A DNA stretch of 26,803 nt from CAKTOF01 sp964523945. GTDB taxonomy: Bacteria > Bacillota > Clostridia > Oscillospirales > Oscillospiraceae. The first letter of the stretch is position 1, and the number at the start of each line of letters is the position of its first letter. The translations under genes and the position numbers were made by a program. The notes under the pieces were generated by a model. It was not told where the DNA came from, searched no databases, and was given only the letters and a program-made list of their open reading frames with translations. This document shows, piece by piece, positions 16,170 through 23,764 of the stretch. The stretch is from contig CAZGBU010000017.1 in assembly GCA_964523945.1 (NCBI GenBank), positions 1 to 26,803 on the forward strand, in the 5' to 3' direction.

Positions 16170-16712
16170 TCAGTTCCGGCGGAAAATCGTCACAAGCGTT
16201 TTGCCGTAGCGATAGTCCTTGGAACGCATCAAGCCGTCAAAATCACAGTCGAGCTGCTTTTCCGTCGGTCTTTCGCACACAATTATACCACCATCCGACA
16301 AAATGTCAATTTCGGATATGACGCGCAGGCTGTTTTCCAGGAAATTTTCTGCATACGGCGGGTCAAGCAGAATCAGATCAAACTGCCGGCTGCAGCTTTG
16401 GAGATAGGCCAGATAGTCCGAAACCACCATCTGAGCGCGATGCATCAGCTTTGTTCGCCGGAGATTTTCCCGAACAAGGGCCGCAGCAGCCGGCGCCGCG
16501 TCGACAAAGACGGCATGATCGGCGCCGCGGCTGAGCGCTTCGATGCCAAGCTGCCCGGATCCGGCAAACAGGTCAAGCACCGAACGCCCGGGCAGGTCAA
16601 ACTGCAGCGCGCTGAACACGCCCTCTTTGACCCGGTCACCCGTCGGGCGCGTGCTGCGCCCATCCGGCGCAGCCAGGCGCACACCGCGTGCCTCCCCTGC
16701 GATCACACGCAT
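16170..16712 (-). CDS. rsmD: 16S rRNA (guanine(966)-N(2))-methyltransferase RsmD
   Basis: RsmD is a SAM-dependent methyltransferase acting on 16S rRNA in the 30S subunit. The 180-residue protein starts MRVIAGEARG, has the family motif RPTGDRVKEGVFSAL, the SAM-binding loop DLFAGSGQLGIEALSRGA and the catalytic DPPY (within LILLDPPYAENF). The ATG at 16712 has GAGGAGGAG upstream, lying inside the end of uvrC. The gap to the uvrC stop is three bases, so coupling is likely. Confidence 0.96.
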   Translation of the reverse strand: MRVIAGEARGVRLAAPDGRSTRPTGDRVKEGVFSALQFDLPGRSVLDLFAGSGQLGIEALSRGADHAVFVDAAPAAAALVRENLRRTKLMHRAQMVVSDYLAYLQSCSRQFDLILLDPPYAENFLENSLRVISEIDILSDGGIIVCERPTEKQLDCDFDGLMRSKDYRYGKTLVTIFRRN

Positions 16713-16715
16713 GGA

Positions 16716-18542
16716 TTACTCCTCCTCTTTCTGCTGTGGATGAAAGTGCCGGTAGACCGCATCGGCTGCGTTTGCCGGCAAAACCTCGCGCAGCGCATCA
16801 GGAGTTGCCGCGCGGATCGCGGAAATGGAACGGAAGTGCCGCAGAAGCTGCTGCTTGCGCTTCTCGCCAATACCGGCAATTGCATCGAGCTCGGAATATT
16901 TCAGCCGCTTTGAGCGCAGCTTTCGATGATACTCGATCGCAAAGCGGTGCGTCTCCTCCTGAATGCGGCCAACCAGTGCGAATACCGCCGGTGTGCCGGA
17001 GATGCCGATCTCATTGCCCTCCGGTGTGATGAGTGCCCGCGTCCGGTGCCGCCCATCTTTGACCATGCCAACCGTTCGCGGATGCAGCGCCATTGCATCA
17101 AGTGTCTCCCAAACCGCTGCGGCATGCGCTGCGCCGCCGTCGATCAGCAGCAGATCCGGCATTTTTTCAAATCCTGCGTCCTGCGCGAGATAGTGCCGGA
17201 AGCGGCGGGTAACCACCTGCCGCATCGCACCATAGTCATCCTGGTTGTCCATTCCTTCAAGCTTAAAGCGTTTGTAATCCCGTTTGAGTGGCCTGCCGTT
17301 TTCAAATACCACCATTGACGCGACAATGTCAGTGCCTGCCGTGTGGGAGATGTCGAACGATTCGATTCGCACCGGCGCCGGGCAGCCGAGCAGATTGCCC
17401 AGCAGTGTCAGTGCACCGCTGATTCGATCTTCCCGGGTGGTGACGCGCTCGGCCTCCTCCCGGGCATTCTCGTTGGCACGTGCAACGAGTTGTACGCTGT
17501 CGCCGCGCTGCGGTACACGGATATGAACCCGGCGGCCATACTGCTGCGTGAGCAGCTGTTCCAGCACTGTGTCGTCTTCGATTGCGCACGGCAACAGGAT
17601 CTGTTTCGGCGTGGTCCCGCGTGAAAGGTAGTACTGCTTTAGCAGTGCACAGACGGCATCGGCCGCACTGTCTGCCGGCTCAAGAAGCTCATAATCCTTG
17701 TCGAGCAGATTGCCGCCAACGTAGTGCAGGACAGCAAAACACGCCCGGGCTTCGCTCTGGTAATAACCGATCGCATCAGTGTCGGCCAGTGTCGCTGCTG
17801 TGACAAGCTGCTTCTGCCCAAGCGCTTCGATGGCACGCAGCCGGTCGCGCAGCTGCGCCGCCTGCTCAAACCGGAGCTGCTCGGCTGCCTGTTCCATCTG
17901 TTCACGCAGCATGCCGGCAACCTGTGCATACTTACCCTGCAGAATCAAACATGCCTGTTCCATGCGGGCGTGGAATTCCGTCTGCGGCATTGCGCTGCGG
18001 CACCATGCGTCACATAATCCCATATGGTGATTCAGGCACGGCCGTTCTTTATCCAAATCACGCGGGAAAACCTTGGCGCAGCCCGGCAGGTGAAAAACCC
18101 GGTTGATCGTCTCAATCGCACTTTGCGTCATGCTCCGTCCGCCGTAGGGTCCGTAATATGATGCGCCGTCGTTGGCTGTCTGGTTGACCAGTGTCATTTT
18201 CGGATAGGCTTCACGCAGGTCGACGCGAATATACGGATAGCCCTTATCGTCCTTAAGCAGAATATTGTAGCGCGGCATATGGCGCTTGATCAGCGAGCAT
18301 TCCAGTACCAGCGCCTCAAACTCAGACGCGGCAATGATCACGTCAAACGATGCGATTTTGGAAACCATTTTTTTGGTCTTGAGTGAATGCGAGGCGGAAG
18401 CTTGAAAATATTGGCTGACACGGTTTTTCAGTTTTTTTGCCTTGCCGACATAGATCACTTGCCCGGTTTTGTCCATCATCAGATAGACGCCGGGCGCAAG
18501 CGGCAGCGAATGTGCCTTTTCACGCAGTTCATTAAAGGTCAT
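16716..18542 (-). CDS. uvrC: Excinuclease ABC subunit UvrC
   Basis: UvrC makes both incisions in nucleotide excision repair. It has 608 residues. The N-terminal GIY-YIG nuclease shows PGVYLMMD and VIYVGKAKKLKNRV. A UVR motif (LRFEQAAQLRDRL) binds UvrB. The RNase-H-like nuclease region has IESFDISHTAGTD and LLLIDGG. A helix-hairpin-helix ends the protein (LDAIAGIGEKRKQQLL). I chose the ATG at 18542 with AGAGGA upstream. The open frame reaches 18602, but those 20 codons lie over the HPr-gene terminator. The T-run of that terminator touches the uvrC ribosome binding site, leaving no visible promoter. Confidence 0.97.
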   Translation of the reverse strand: MTFNELREKAHSLPLAPGVYLMMDKTGQVIYVGKAKKLKNRVSQYFQASASHSLKTKKMVSKIASFDVIIAASEFEALVLECSLIKRHMPRYNILLKDDKGYPYIRVDLREAYPKMTLVNQTANDGASYYGPYGGRSMTQSAIETINRVFHLPGCAKVFPRDLDKERPCLNHHMGLCDAWCRSAMPQTEFHARMEQACLILQGKYAQVAGMLREQMEQAAEQLRFEQAAQLRDRLRAIEALGQKQLVTAATLADTDAIGYYQSEARACFAVLHYVGGNLLDKDYELLEPADSAADAVCALLKQYYLSRGTTPKQILLPCAIEDDTVLEQLLTQQYGRRVHIRVPQRGDSVQLVARANENAREEAERVTTREDRISGALTLLGNLLGCPAPVRIESFDISHTAGTDIVASMVVFENGRPLKRDYKRFKLEGMDNQDDYGAMRQVVTRRFRHYLAQDAGFEKMPDLLLIDGGAAHAAAVWETLDAMALHPRTVGMVKDGRHRTRALITPEGNEIGISGTPAVFALVGRIQEETHRFAIEYHRKLRSKRLKYSELDAIAGIGEKRKQQLLRHFRSISAIRAATPDALREVLPANAADAVYRHFHPQQKEEE

Positions 18543-18554
18543 GGCGTATCCTCT

Positions 18555-18589
18555 AAAAAAGCAAGCCCAAAAGGAACTTTCGGGCTTGC
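18555..18589 (-). terminator. Intrinsic terminator of the HPr-like gene, abutting the uvrC ribosome binding site
   Basis: Arms 18561-18568 and 18582-18589 form an 8-bp stem that can extend inward by A-T pairs, followed on the minus strand by six T (18560 down to 18555). It begins about 25 nt after the HPr-like stop. The uvrC AGAGGA site comes straight after the T-run. Confidence 0.88.
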
Positions 18590-18614
18590 AGCAATGTATC
18601 ATTCCGAATGACGA

Positions 18615-18878
18615 TCAGTCGAGAACCGCCACGGAAAGCTGGTCGATCAGCTCGTTTACCGCCTGTTCGGCATCCGCTCCCTCTGCGCAGACGCGAACTC
18701 TGGTTCCCTGAATGATGCCGAGAGAAAGCAGCCCGAGCAGGCTCTTTGCGTTGACGCGGCGGTCGTCAACCTCCACCCAGATCTGAGCAGAAAACTCATT
18801 CGCTTTCTGGATAAAAATTGCCGCAGCCGTGTTGTGCAGGCCCGACTCATTGCGGACAATGCCTTCTTTGCAATACAT
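18615..18878 (-). CDS. HPr-family phosphocarrier protein with atypical active site
   Basis: HPr relays phosphate in the sugar phosphotransferase system and, phosphorylated on Ser46, acts in carbon catabolite control. With the ATG at 18878 (AAGGGAG upstream, 8-9 nt) the protein has 87 residues and numbers exactly like Bacillus HPr: His15 in GLHNTAA and Ser46 in VNAKSLLGLLSLGI. However, the usual GLHARPA is GLHNTAA, so Arg17 and Pro18 are replaced by Thr and Ala. An in-frame GTG at 18887 overlaps the ribosome binding site and was rejected. It is a single-gene unit with its own strong promoter and terminator. No PTS enzyme gene is in the window. A regulatory rather than transport role is an inference. 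Confidence 0.93.
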   Translation of the reverse strand: MYCKEGIVRNESGLHNTAAAIFIQKANEFSAQIWVEVDDRRVNAKSLLGLLSLGIIQGTRVRVCAEGADAEQAVNELIDQLSVAVLD

Positions 18879-18909
18879 CGCAGACACTCCCTTTCAATTA
18901 TCAAAAAAC

Positions 18910-18938
18910 ATTATAGCATATCCAAAATTTCGATTCAA
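18910..18938 (-). promoter_or_regulatory. Predicted strong sigma-A promoter of the HPr-like gene
   Basis: TTGAAT (18933-18938), a 17-nt spacer and a perfect TATAAT (18910-18915), with an extended TGC just before the -10 box. It begins 4 nt after the end of mutS2. The start would be near 18903, giving a short leader of about 25 nt. Confidence 0.85.
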
Positions 18939-18941
18939 TCG

Positions 18942-21320
18942 TCATTTTGCAAGAGAAATGATCGTCACGCCGTCCTCCCCCTCGCCATAAACGCCAAGGC
19001 GAAAATCGGCGACACCGCGCCGGTGGCGCAGGTGCTCCTGAATGCCCTTGCGCAGCGCACCTGTTCCCTTGCCATGGATGACACGCACCGACGGAAGGTT
19101 GGCCATAATCGCGTTATCCAGAAAGATGTCGAGCACACCGATGGCCTCATCCACCGTCATGCCGCGCAGATCAATCTCCGGTGAGACCGGCGCGCTGCGC
19201 ATATCGCGCGAGGCCCGTTCGATGTGTTTTTTGACTGTTTTCTGCTGCTCGCCCTCGAGCAGATATACTTCCTCCGGCTTGGCGCTGATTTTCATGATGC
19301 CGGCCTGCAGCTCGAGCATGCCGTCTTTTCCCACCGAGAGCACGGTGGCCTTTGTCCCGAGACGGAGCAGCTCAACCGTGTCGCCCGGTCTTGGGTCGCG
19401 TGATGGTTTCGGCCGCACCTTTTCCGCCTGCTGGGGTGCGAGATTGCGCTCCGCCTCGTTCAGGCTGCGCCGCAGCTGTGCCTGCTTTTCGTTGATGCCC
19501 TGCGCGTCGGCTGCGTCTGTCATCTGTTTGCGCAGCTGCTTCAGCTCATCATAGACCTGATTTGCAGTGGCACGCGCCTCATCAATGATCCGCTGCGCCT
19601 CCGCGCGCGCCTTCTCCGTTGCTTTTTCCCGCTCTTTCTGGATCTGTGCGTAGTATTCCTCGGATTTCTTCTTATTTTGCTGCGTCTCCAGCCGGAGCTG
19701 TTCGGCTTCTGCCCTCGCCTGCTCCATCGCCTGCCGCTGCGCTTCAAGCTGTGTAAGCACATCCTCAAAATCAAGATCGTTCTGGCCGACCAGATTGCGT
19801 GCCTTTTTTATAATCTCATCCGGAAGTCCGAGCTTGCGCGAAATGGCAAACGCGTTTGATTTACCAGGTACGCCAATCAGCAGCCGGTAGGTCGGCTGGA
19901 GTGTTTCGACATCAAACTCGCAGGAGGCGTTGGTAACGCCGGACGTGCGCATTGCGTAGATTTTCAGCTCTGCATAATGCGTTGTCGCAGCGACCTGAGC
20001 ACCCATCTGACGGCAGAACTCGATGACAGCAATCGCCAGCGCTGCGCCCTCCGTCGGATCGGTACCGGCGCCAAGCTCGTCAAACAGGACAAGAGAGCCG
20101 CTGTCGCAACGTGCAACAATTTCTGTGATGTTTTTCATGTGCGCGGAAAAAGTCGAGAGCGACTGCTCGATCGACTGCTCGTCGCCGATATCGGCATAGA
20201 CCGCGTCGAACACATTGATGCTGCTGCCGTCGTCAGCCGGAATGTGCAGGCCGCATTCGGCCATCAGTGTCAGAAGGCCGATGGTCTTGAGCGTCACCGT
20301 CTTGCCGCCGGTGTTCGGACCGGTGATGACAAGCGTATCAAACGCGCTGCCAAGCTCGAGCGTGATCGGTACGACTGACTTCGGATCGATCAGCGGGTGA
20401 CGGGCACGGCGCAGTTCCAAGCTGCCATCGGTACGCAGCGCCGGCTCCATTGCCCGCATCTGCATGGAAAGCCGTCCGCGTGCAAAGATAAAGTCCAGCT
20501 CTGTCAGCACCTGATAATCGCTGATGATGTCATCTTTGTGCCCGGCAGCTTCGGCAGAAAGCTCGGCCAAAATGCGCTCAATCTCTTTCTGCTCACGTAG
20601 CAGCAGCTCGCGCAGCTCGTTGTTTGCGTTGACCGACTGCATTGGCTCGATAAAAAATGTGCTGCCGGATGACGAGACGTCATGTACCAGGCCTGGAATA
20701 CTTCCCTTGCATTCCGCTTTGACCGGTACGACGTAGCGGCCGTCCCGCATGGTGATGATCGGCTCCTGCAAAAACTTTGCATAGGTCGGCGAGGAGATGA
20801 TTTTCTGCAGACTCTCGCGTGCACGCGCGCTCTGCACACGCATATGCCGGCGAATATCAGCCAGCTCGCTGCTGGCGGCATCGGCAATCTCATCCTCCGA
20901 AACAATGGAAGTCGTGATGCGGTCCTCCAGATAACGATTGCCGTGCAATGTAAAAAAGAGCGGATCAAGGCAGGTTTCCTCTGTGTCGGTATCGGAATAG
21001 CTTTTGACGCCGCGTGCACAGCGCAGCACGCCGGCAATGCGCAGCAGCTCAAGCGCGGACAGGCTGCCGCCGCGGTCAGCACGGTCGAGCGACTCCGCGA
21101 CCGGTTTTACCTCCTGAAACGAAGGCGAGCCCTTGCGGATGATCAGCCGGCAGGCGGCTGACGTCTCAGCAAGCGCGTCACGGATCTCGTCAGCGCTGCC
21201 CAGCGGGCGCAGCGCGGTGCAGCGCAATTTCGCGGCCTCACTGACGGCGCAACCGGAGAGCATTTGCAGCACGCGGTCAAGCTCCAGCGTCTGCATGGAT
21301 TTTTCGTAGAATTCGTTCAT
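18942..21320 (-). CDS. mutS2: Endonuclease MutS2 with Smr domain
   Basis: MutS2 is a MutS paralogue without the mismatch-recognition domain. In other species it suppresses recombination by acting on branched DNA and helps rescue collided ribosomes. It has 792 residues. The clamp/lever region comes first, then the ABC ATPase with Walker A GPNTGGKT (334-341), FSAHMKNI, Walker B LVLFDELGAGTDP and the H-loop ATTHYAEL. A long coiled coil (about 520-620) follows, then a KOW-like segment (PRPGDTVELL) and a C-terminal Smr domain (about 715-792) with IDLRGMTVDEA and HGKGTGALR. The ATG at 21320 overlaps the recO stop as ATGA, so translation is probably coupled. No terminator is visible after it. Confidence 0.97.
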   Translation of the reverse strand: MNEFYEKSMQTLELDRVLQMLSGCAVSEAAKLRCTALRPLGSADEIRDALAETSAACRLIIRKGSPSFQEVKPVAESLDRADRGGSLSALELLRIAGVLRCARGVKSYSDTDTEETCLDPLFFTLHGNRYLEDRITTSIVSEDEIADAASSELADIRRHMRVQSARARESLQKIISSPTYAKFLQEPIITMRDGRYVVPVKAECKGSIPGLVHDVSSSGSTFFIEPMQSVNANNELRELLLREQKEIERILAELSAEAAGHKDDIISDYQVLTELDFIFARGRLSMQMRAMEPALRTDGSLELRRARHPLIDPKSVVPITLELGSAFDTLVITGPNTGGKTVTLKTIGLLTLMAECGLHIPADDGSSINVFDAVYADIGDEQSIEQSLSTFSAHMKNITEIVARCDSGSLVLFDELGAGTDPTEGAALAIAVIEFCRQMGAQVAATTHYAELKIYAMRTSGVTNASCEFDVETLQPTYRLLIGVPGKSNAFAISRKLGLPDEIIKKARNLVGQNDLDFEDVLTQLEAQRQAMEQARAEAEQLRLETQQNKKKSEEYYAQIQKEREKATEKARAEAQRIIDEARATANQVYDELKQLRKQMTDAADAQGINEKQAQLRRSLNEAERNLAPQQAEKVRPKPSRDPRPGDTVELLRLGTKATVLSVGKDGMLELQAGIMKISAKPEEVYLLEGEQQKTVKKHIERASRDMRSAPVSPEIDLRGMTVDEAIGVLDIFLDNAIMANLPSVRVIHGKGTGALRKGIQEHLRHRRGVADFRLGVYGEGEDGVTIISLAK

Positions 21321-22081
21321 TTCTGATCACCGTTCTCATAAAGAAACAGACTTTTATAAAAGTCGAGCGTGGAAAAGCCGCGCTCGAGCTGACTGAGCAG
21401 GTAAGCTTCTGTGATGGTCGACAGCTCGCGCAGCGGCTGCTCAGCCAATTGAAATGAAAACAGCCGGTTGTCCGGACAGCCAACCAGGTACCGCAGCGCG
21501 GCCAGTACAGGCGGCGTCACCGGAACCCGAATCGAACCGGTAGCCTCTCTGGCACAGGATTCGCACAGCAAAACACCCTCGCGCAGCGCAAAGCGCGAAG
21601 GATCTTCCCCGCCGCATCCAGCGCACCCAGTCAGATCCGGCGCATACCCCAGTATGCAGGCGGCGCGCAGCTCAAACCCGGCCTTGACCTGCAGCTGTGG
21701 CTTGCCGAGCGAACTGAGTGCGTAGATCGCGTTAAGCGTCAGCGACAGCAGCGGTGCGTTCGGTTCGCCCTCCATGGCGGCGACCTCAGCAACCTGAGCG
21801 AAATATGACGCGAGTGAAAGCAGCTCGAGGTCGCTGCGCAGACCGGTGAACATCTCAATTGGTTCTGCTTCTGTAATGGCATAAAAGCCGCTGCGCTCTG
21901 AGATCGTAAACTCCGAATAAGCCAGCAGCTGACAGGCGCTTTTCAGAAGCCGCCTAGATTTGCGCACGCCGCGCGCGCGAAGCGTCATCTTCCCGTATTC
22001 CTTTGTCAGCACGGTCAGCAGCCGATCTGCGTCTTTGTAGTCGACTTCGCGCAGAACTAGCCCTGCGGTTTTGAGAAACAT
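21317..22081 (-). CDS. recO: DNA repair protein RecO
   Basis: RecO helps load RecA on SSB-coated single-stranded DNA together with RecR. It has 254 residues from the ATG at 22081. The N-terminal OB-fold starts KTAGLVLREVDYKDADRLLT and continues EYGKMTLRARGVRKS. A four-Cys zinc site appears as CAGCGG and CESC. The ATG at 22081 has no recognisable ribosome binding site, and a 7-bp stem (22099-22105 with 22110-22116) sits about 17 nt upstream. The frame is open back to 22243, and an ATG at 22216 with an excellent GGAGGG site lies in this same frame. That is most simply explained by a frameshift in the preceding yqzL-like gene rather than a genuine RecO extension. Confidence 0.94.
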   Translation of the reverse strand: MFLKTAGLVLREVDYKDADRLLTVLTKEYGKMTLRARGVRKSRRLLKSACQLLAYSEFTISERSGFYAITEAEPIEMFTGLRSDLELLSLASYFAQVAEVAAMEGEPNAPLLSLTLNAIYALSSLGKPQLQVKAGFELRAACILGYAPDLTGCAGCGGEDPSRFALREGVLLCESCAREATGSIRVPVTPPVLAALRYLVGCPDNRLFSFQLAEQPLRELSTITEAYLLSQLERGFSTLDFYKSLFLYENGDQK

Positions 22082-22097
22082 CGCTATGTACGGAACG

Positions 22098-22216
22098 TCA
22101 TGCCGAAACCGGCATGCGCTCCCGCTCCTCCTGTGCTTGCTGCGCCTGCCGGTACAGCAGGTAAAAGACAGACGCGCCAGTCTGTGCAAACAGCCGCAAA
22201 TTGCATCCGGTTCCAT
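22098..22216 (-). pseudogene. yqzL: YqzL-like small protein gene with an apparent one-base frameshift
   Basis: YqzL is a small (about 40-50 residue) uncharacterised Firmicutes protein encoded between era and recO, the same position as here. A GGAGGG site (22223-22228) lies 6 nt before the ATG at 22216. The first codons read MEPDAI. The next frame then reads RLFAQTGASVFYLLYRQAQ to a stop at 22098-22100. That matches the family pattern (aromatic-x-LF-x-x-TG...YLLYR). Adding one G between 22196 and 22197 would join the two as MEPDAIWRLFAQTG and give a 39-residue protein. The gene is therefore broken by a single missing base, through real mutation or sequencing error. Family assignment is by pattern recognition. 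Confidence 0.62.
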
Positions 22217-22301
22217 CTGCATCCCTCCGCAGTTCAACTGCAATTAGGATTCGCCTGACGCCGCCGGCGCATACAAGGGGATTTCTGCACACATTTCCGT
22301 C

Positions 22302-22330
22302 ATTATATCGGCTGTGCGTTGGAAAATCAA
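22302..22330 (-). promoter_or_regulatory. Predicted sigma-A promoter of yqzL-recO-mutS2
   Basis: TTGATT (22325-22330) and a perfect TATAAT (22302-22307) are exactly 17 nt apart on the minus strand. It lies just downstream of the era terminator. Transcription would begin near 22295, giving a leader of about 80 nt to the ATG at 22216. I see no further structure in 22229-22295. Confidence 0.82.
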
Positions 22331-22345
22331 GCAAAGCGCCTCAGC

Positions 22346-22370
22346 AAAAAGACCGGAGCAAAGCTCCGAT
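22346..22370 (-). terminator. Intrinsic terminator after era
   Basis: An 8-bp stem (22352-22359 with 22363-22370, one G-U pair) with a 3-nt loop, then C and five T on the minus strand (22350 down to 22346). An alternative, mutually exclusive 7-bp stem (22351-22357 with 22375-22381) ends at the same T-run. It begins about 20 nt after the era stop and closes the yqfC-to-era operon. Confidence 0.85.
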
Positions 22371-22389
22371 CTCTTCCGGTCTTACCCGT

Positions 22390-23280
22390 TCAGACCGGCC
22401 CATAGCCAAAATTGCGGATCAGGCCGGCGTTTTCGCGCCAATTCTCTTTCACTTTCACCCAGGTTTGCAGGTAGATCTTGGCGCCCATGAACCGCTCTGC
22501 ATCGACGCGCGCCATGGAACTGATTTTTTTGAGCATCGCGCCGTGTTTGCCAATGATGATCCCCTTGTGGGAGTCTTTTTCGCAGTATATCGTGGCGTCA
22601 ATGTCGATCACGCCGTTATCCCGCTCAGAGAATCTGGTGATTTCCACGGCGGTTCCATGCGGAATTTCCTTATCCAGGCACCAAAGCAGCTTTTCACGGA
22701 TGATCTCGGCGATCACTTGCCGCTCGGGCTGGTCGGAGGTCATCCCGTCAGGAAACAGCTGCGGGCCGGGTGTTGCAAACTGCTCGCACACATTGAGCAG
22801 CTCTTCCACACCGTCGCCGGTTTTGGCCGAGACCGGGACAATCTCCGCAAACGGAAACACCTGTCGATAGGCAGCGATCACAGCAAGCAGCTCGTTCTTT
22901 TCAACGGTGTCAATCTTGTTGATCACCAGAACGGCCGGGACGCCGCTCGCCCGAATCTGCTCAATCAGCGCCTGTTCCTGTGCGCCGACCGAGGCAATTG
23001 GCTCGACGATCAGCAACACGCAGTCGACATCTGCTACGCTTTCACGCACGACCTCGACCATATAATCGCCCAGACGCGTTCGCGGCCGGTGAAAGCCCGG
23101 CGTGTCCATAAAGACAAGCTGCGTTTGGCCGCGATTGACAACGCCGCAAATGCGTGTGCGCGTCGTCTGCGGCTTGTTGGATACAATTGCGACTTTCTCG
23201 CCGACAAATGCGTTGGTCAGCGTAGACTTACCCACATTGGGCCGGCCTGCGATGGTGATCATCGCCGTCTGTTCAATCAT
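22390..23280 (-). CDS. era: GTPase Era
   Basis: Era is an essential GTPase that binds the 3' end of 16S rRNA during 30S assembly. It has 296 residues from the ATG at 23280. The G domain has G1 GRPNVGKS, the KPQTTRTRI switch, G3 DTPG and G4 NKID. The C-terminal KH domain has HKGIIIGKHGAMLKKI. An ATG at 23283 is directly adjacent. The AGAGGAG site is 4 nt from the first and 7 nt from the second, so I took the second. The start overlaps the end of dgkA by 8 nt. The ybeY-dgkA-era order is conserved in Firmicutes. Confidence 0.97.
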   Translation of the reverse strand: MIEQTAMITIAGRPNVGKSTLTNAFVGEKVAIVSNKPQTTRTRICGVVNRGQTQLVFMDTPGFHRPRTRLGDYMVEVVRESVADVDCVLLIVEPIASVGAQEQALIEQIRASGVPAVLVINKIDTVEKNELLAVIAAYRQVFPFAEIVPVSAKTGDGVEELLNVCEQFATPGPQLFPDGMTSDQPERQVIAEIIREKLLWCLDKEIPHGTAVEITRFSERDNGVIDIDATIYCEKDSHKGIIIGKHGAMLKKISSMARVDAERFMGAKIYLQTWVKVKENWRENAGLIRNFGYGPV

Positions 23281-23764
23281 CATTTGGCTCCTCTTTTGTT
23301 TTGGAATATGGCAGTACACATACTGCTGTCGCACTCACCGCGGCCCATGCCAGCAGCGCCCAGCGCGGCCAGATCTGTTGCCGGAATGCCTCGCGCAAAT
23401 TCTGCTCATTGAATGGCTCTTGCAGCAGTATGATCAACCAGATTACGACCGAGGCGCAGGCTGCAATCAGCACAGCGCTGGCGGCCGCGTCCTTTGCCAG
23501 CGCAATCGATGGGCTGCGCGCCGGATGAAGCGCATCGCAAGCCGCCTCCAGCGCGGTATTGACCAGCTCTAGCGCGATCACAAGCGCACAGCAGAGCAGC
23601 TCCACAGCCCAGGCCGCCGCGCTCAGCTTCTGCCAGATGCCGGCAAGCACCACAAATACAGCCGCACAGCCATGGATGCGCAAATTGCGCTCGCGCATAA
23701 ATCCGGCGGCGATGCCGCGGCCGGCGAAACGGAAACTGCGCACGAGTGACCGGAGCGTGCTCAT
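23273..23764 (-). CDS. dgkA: Diacylglycerol/undecaprenol kinase family membrane protein
   Basis: Gram-positive DgkA homologues phosphorylate undecaprenol to recycle the cell-wall lipid carrier. Family motifs are FAGRGI, RERNLRIH, ELVNTALEAACD and AKDAAASAV, with membrane segments at roughly residues 30-50, 55-75 and 95-115. At 163 residues it is about 40 longer than Bacillus DgkA. The extra C-terminal part holds a possible fourth membrane segment (WALLAWAAVSATAVCVL) and a charged tail. The ATG at 23764 overlaps the ybeY stop as ATGA. Which lipid it phosphorylates cannot be read from the sequence. Confidence 0.93.
   Translation of the reverse strand: MSTLRSLVRSFRFAGRGIAAGFMRERNLRIHGCAAVFVVLAGIWQKLSAAAWAVELLCCALVIALELVNTALEAACDALHPARSPSIALAKDAAASAVLIAACASVVIWLIILLQEPFNEQNLREAFRQQIWPRWALLAWAAVSATAVCVLPYSKTKEEPNDD

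Noticed and set aside
18543..18602. N-terminal extension of UvrC in the open frame
   Set aside because: The codons lie over the HPr-gene terminator hairpin, and the UvrC family begins near the ATG at 18542.
22201..23412. 403-codon open frame on the plus strand across era and dgkA
   Set aside because: It is antisense to two confidently identified genes, has no ribosome binding site or family signature, and its composition is typical of a GC-rich shadow frame.
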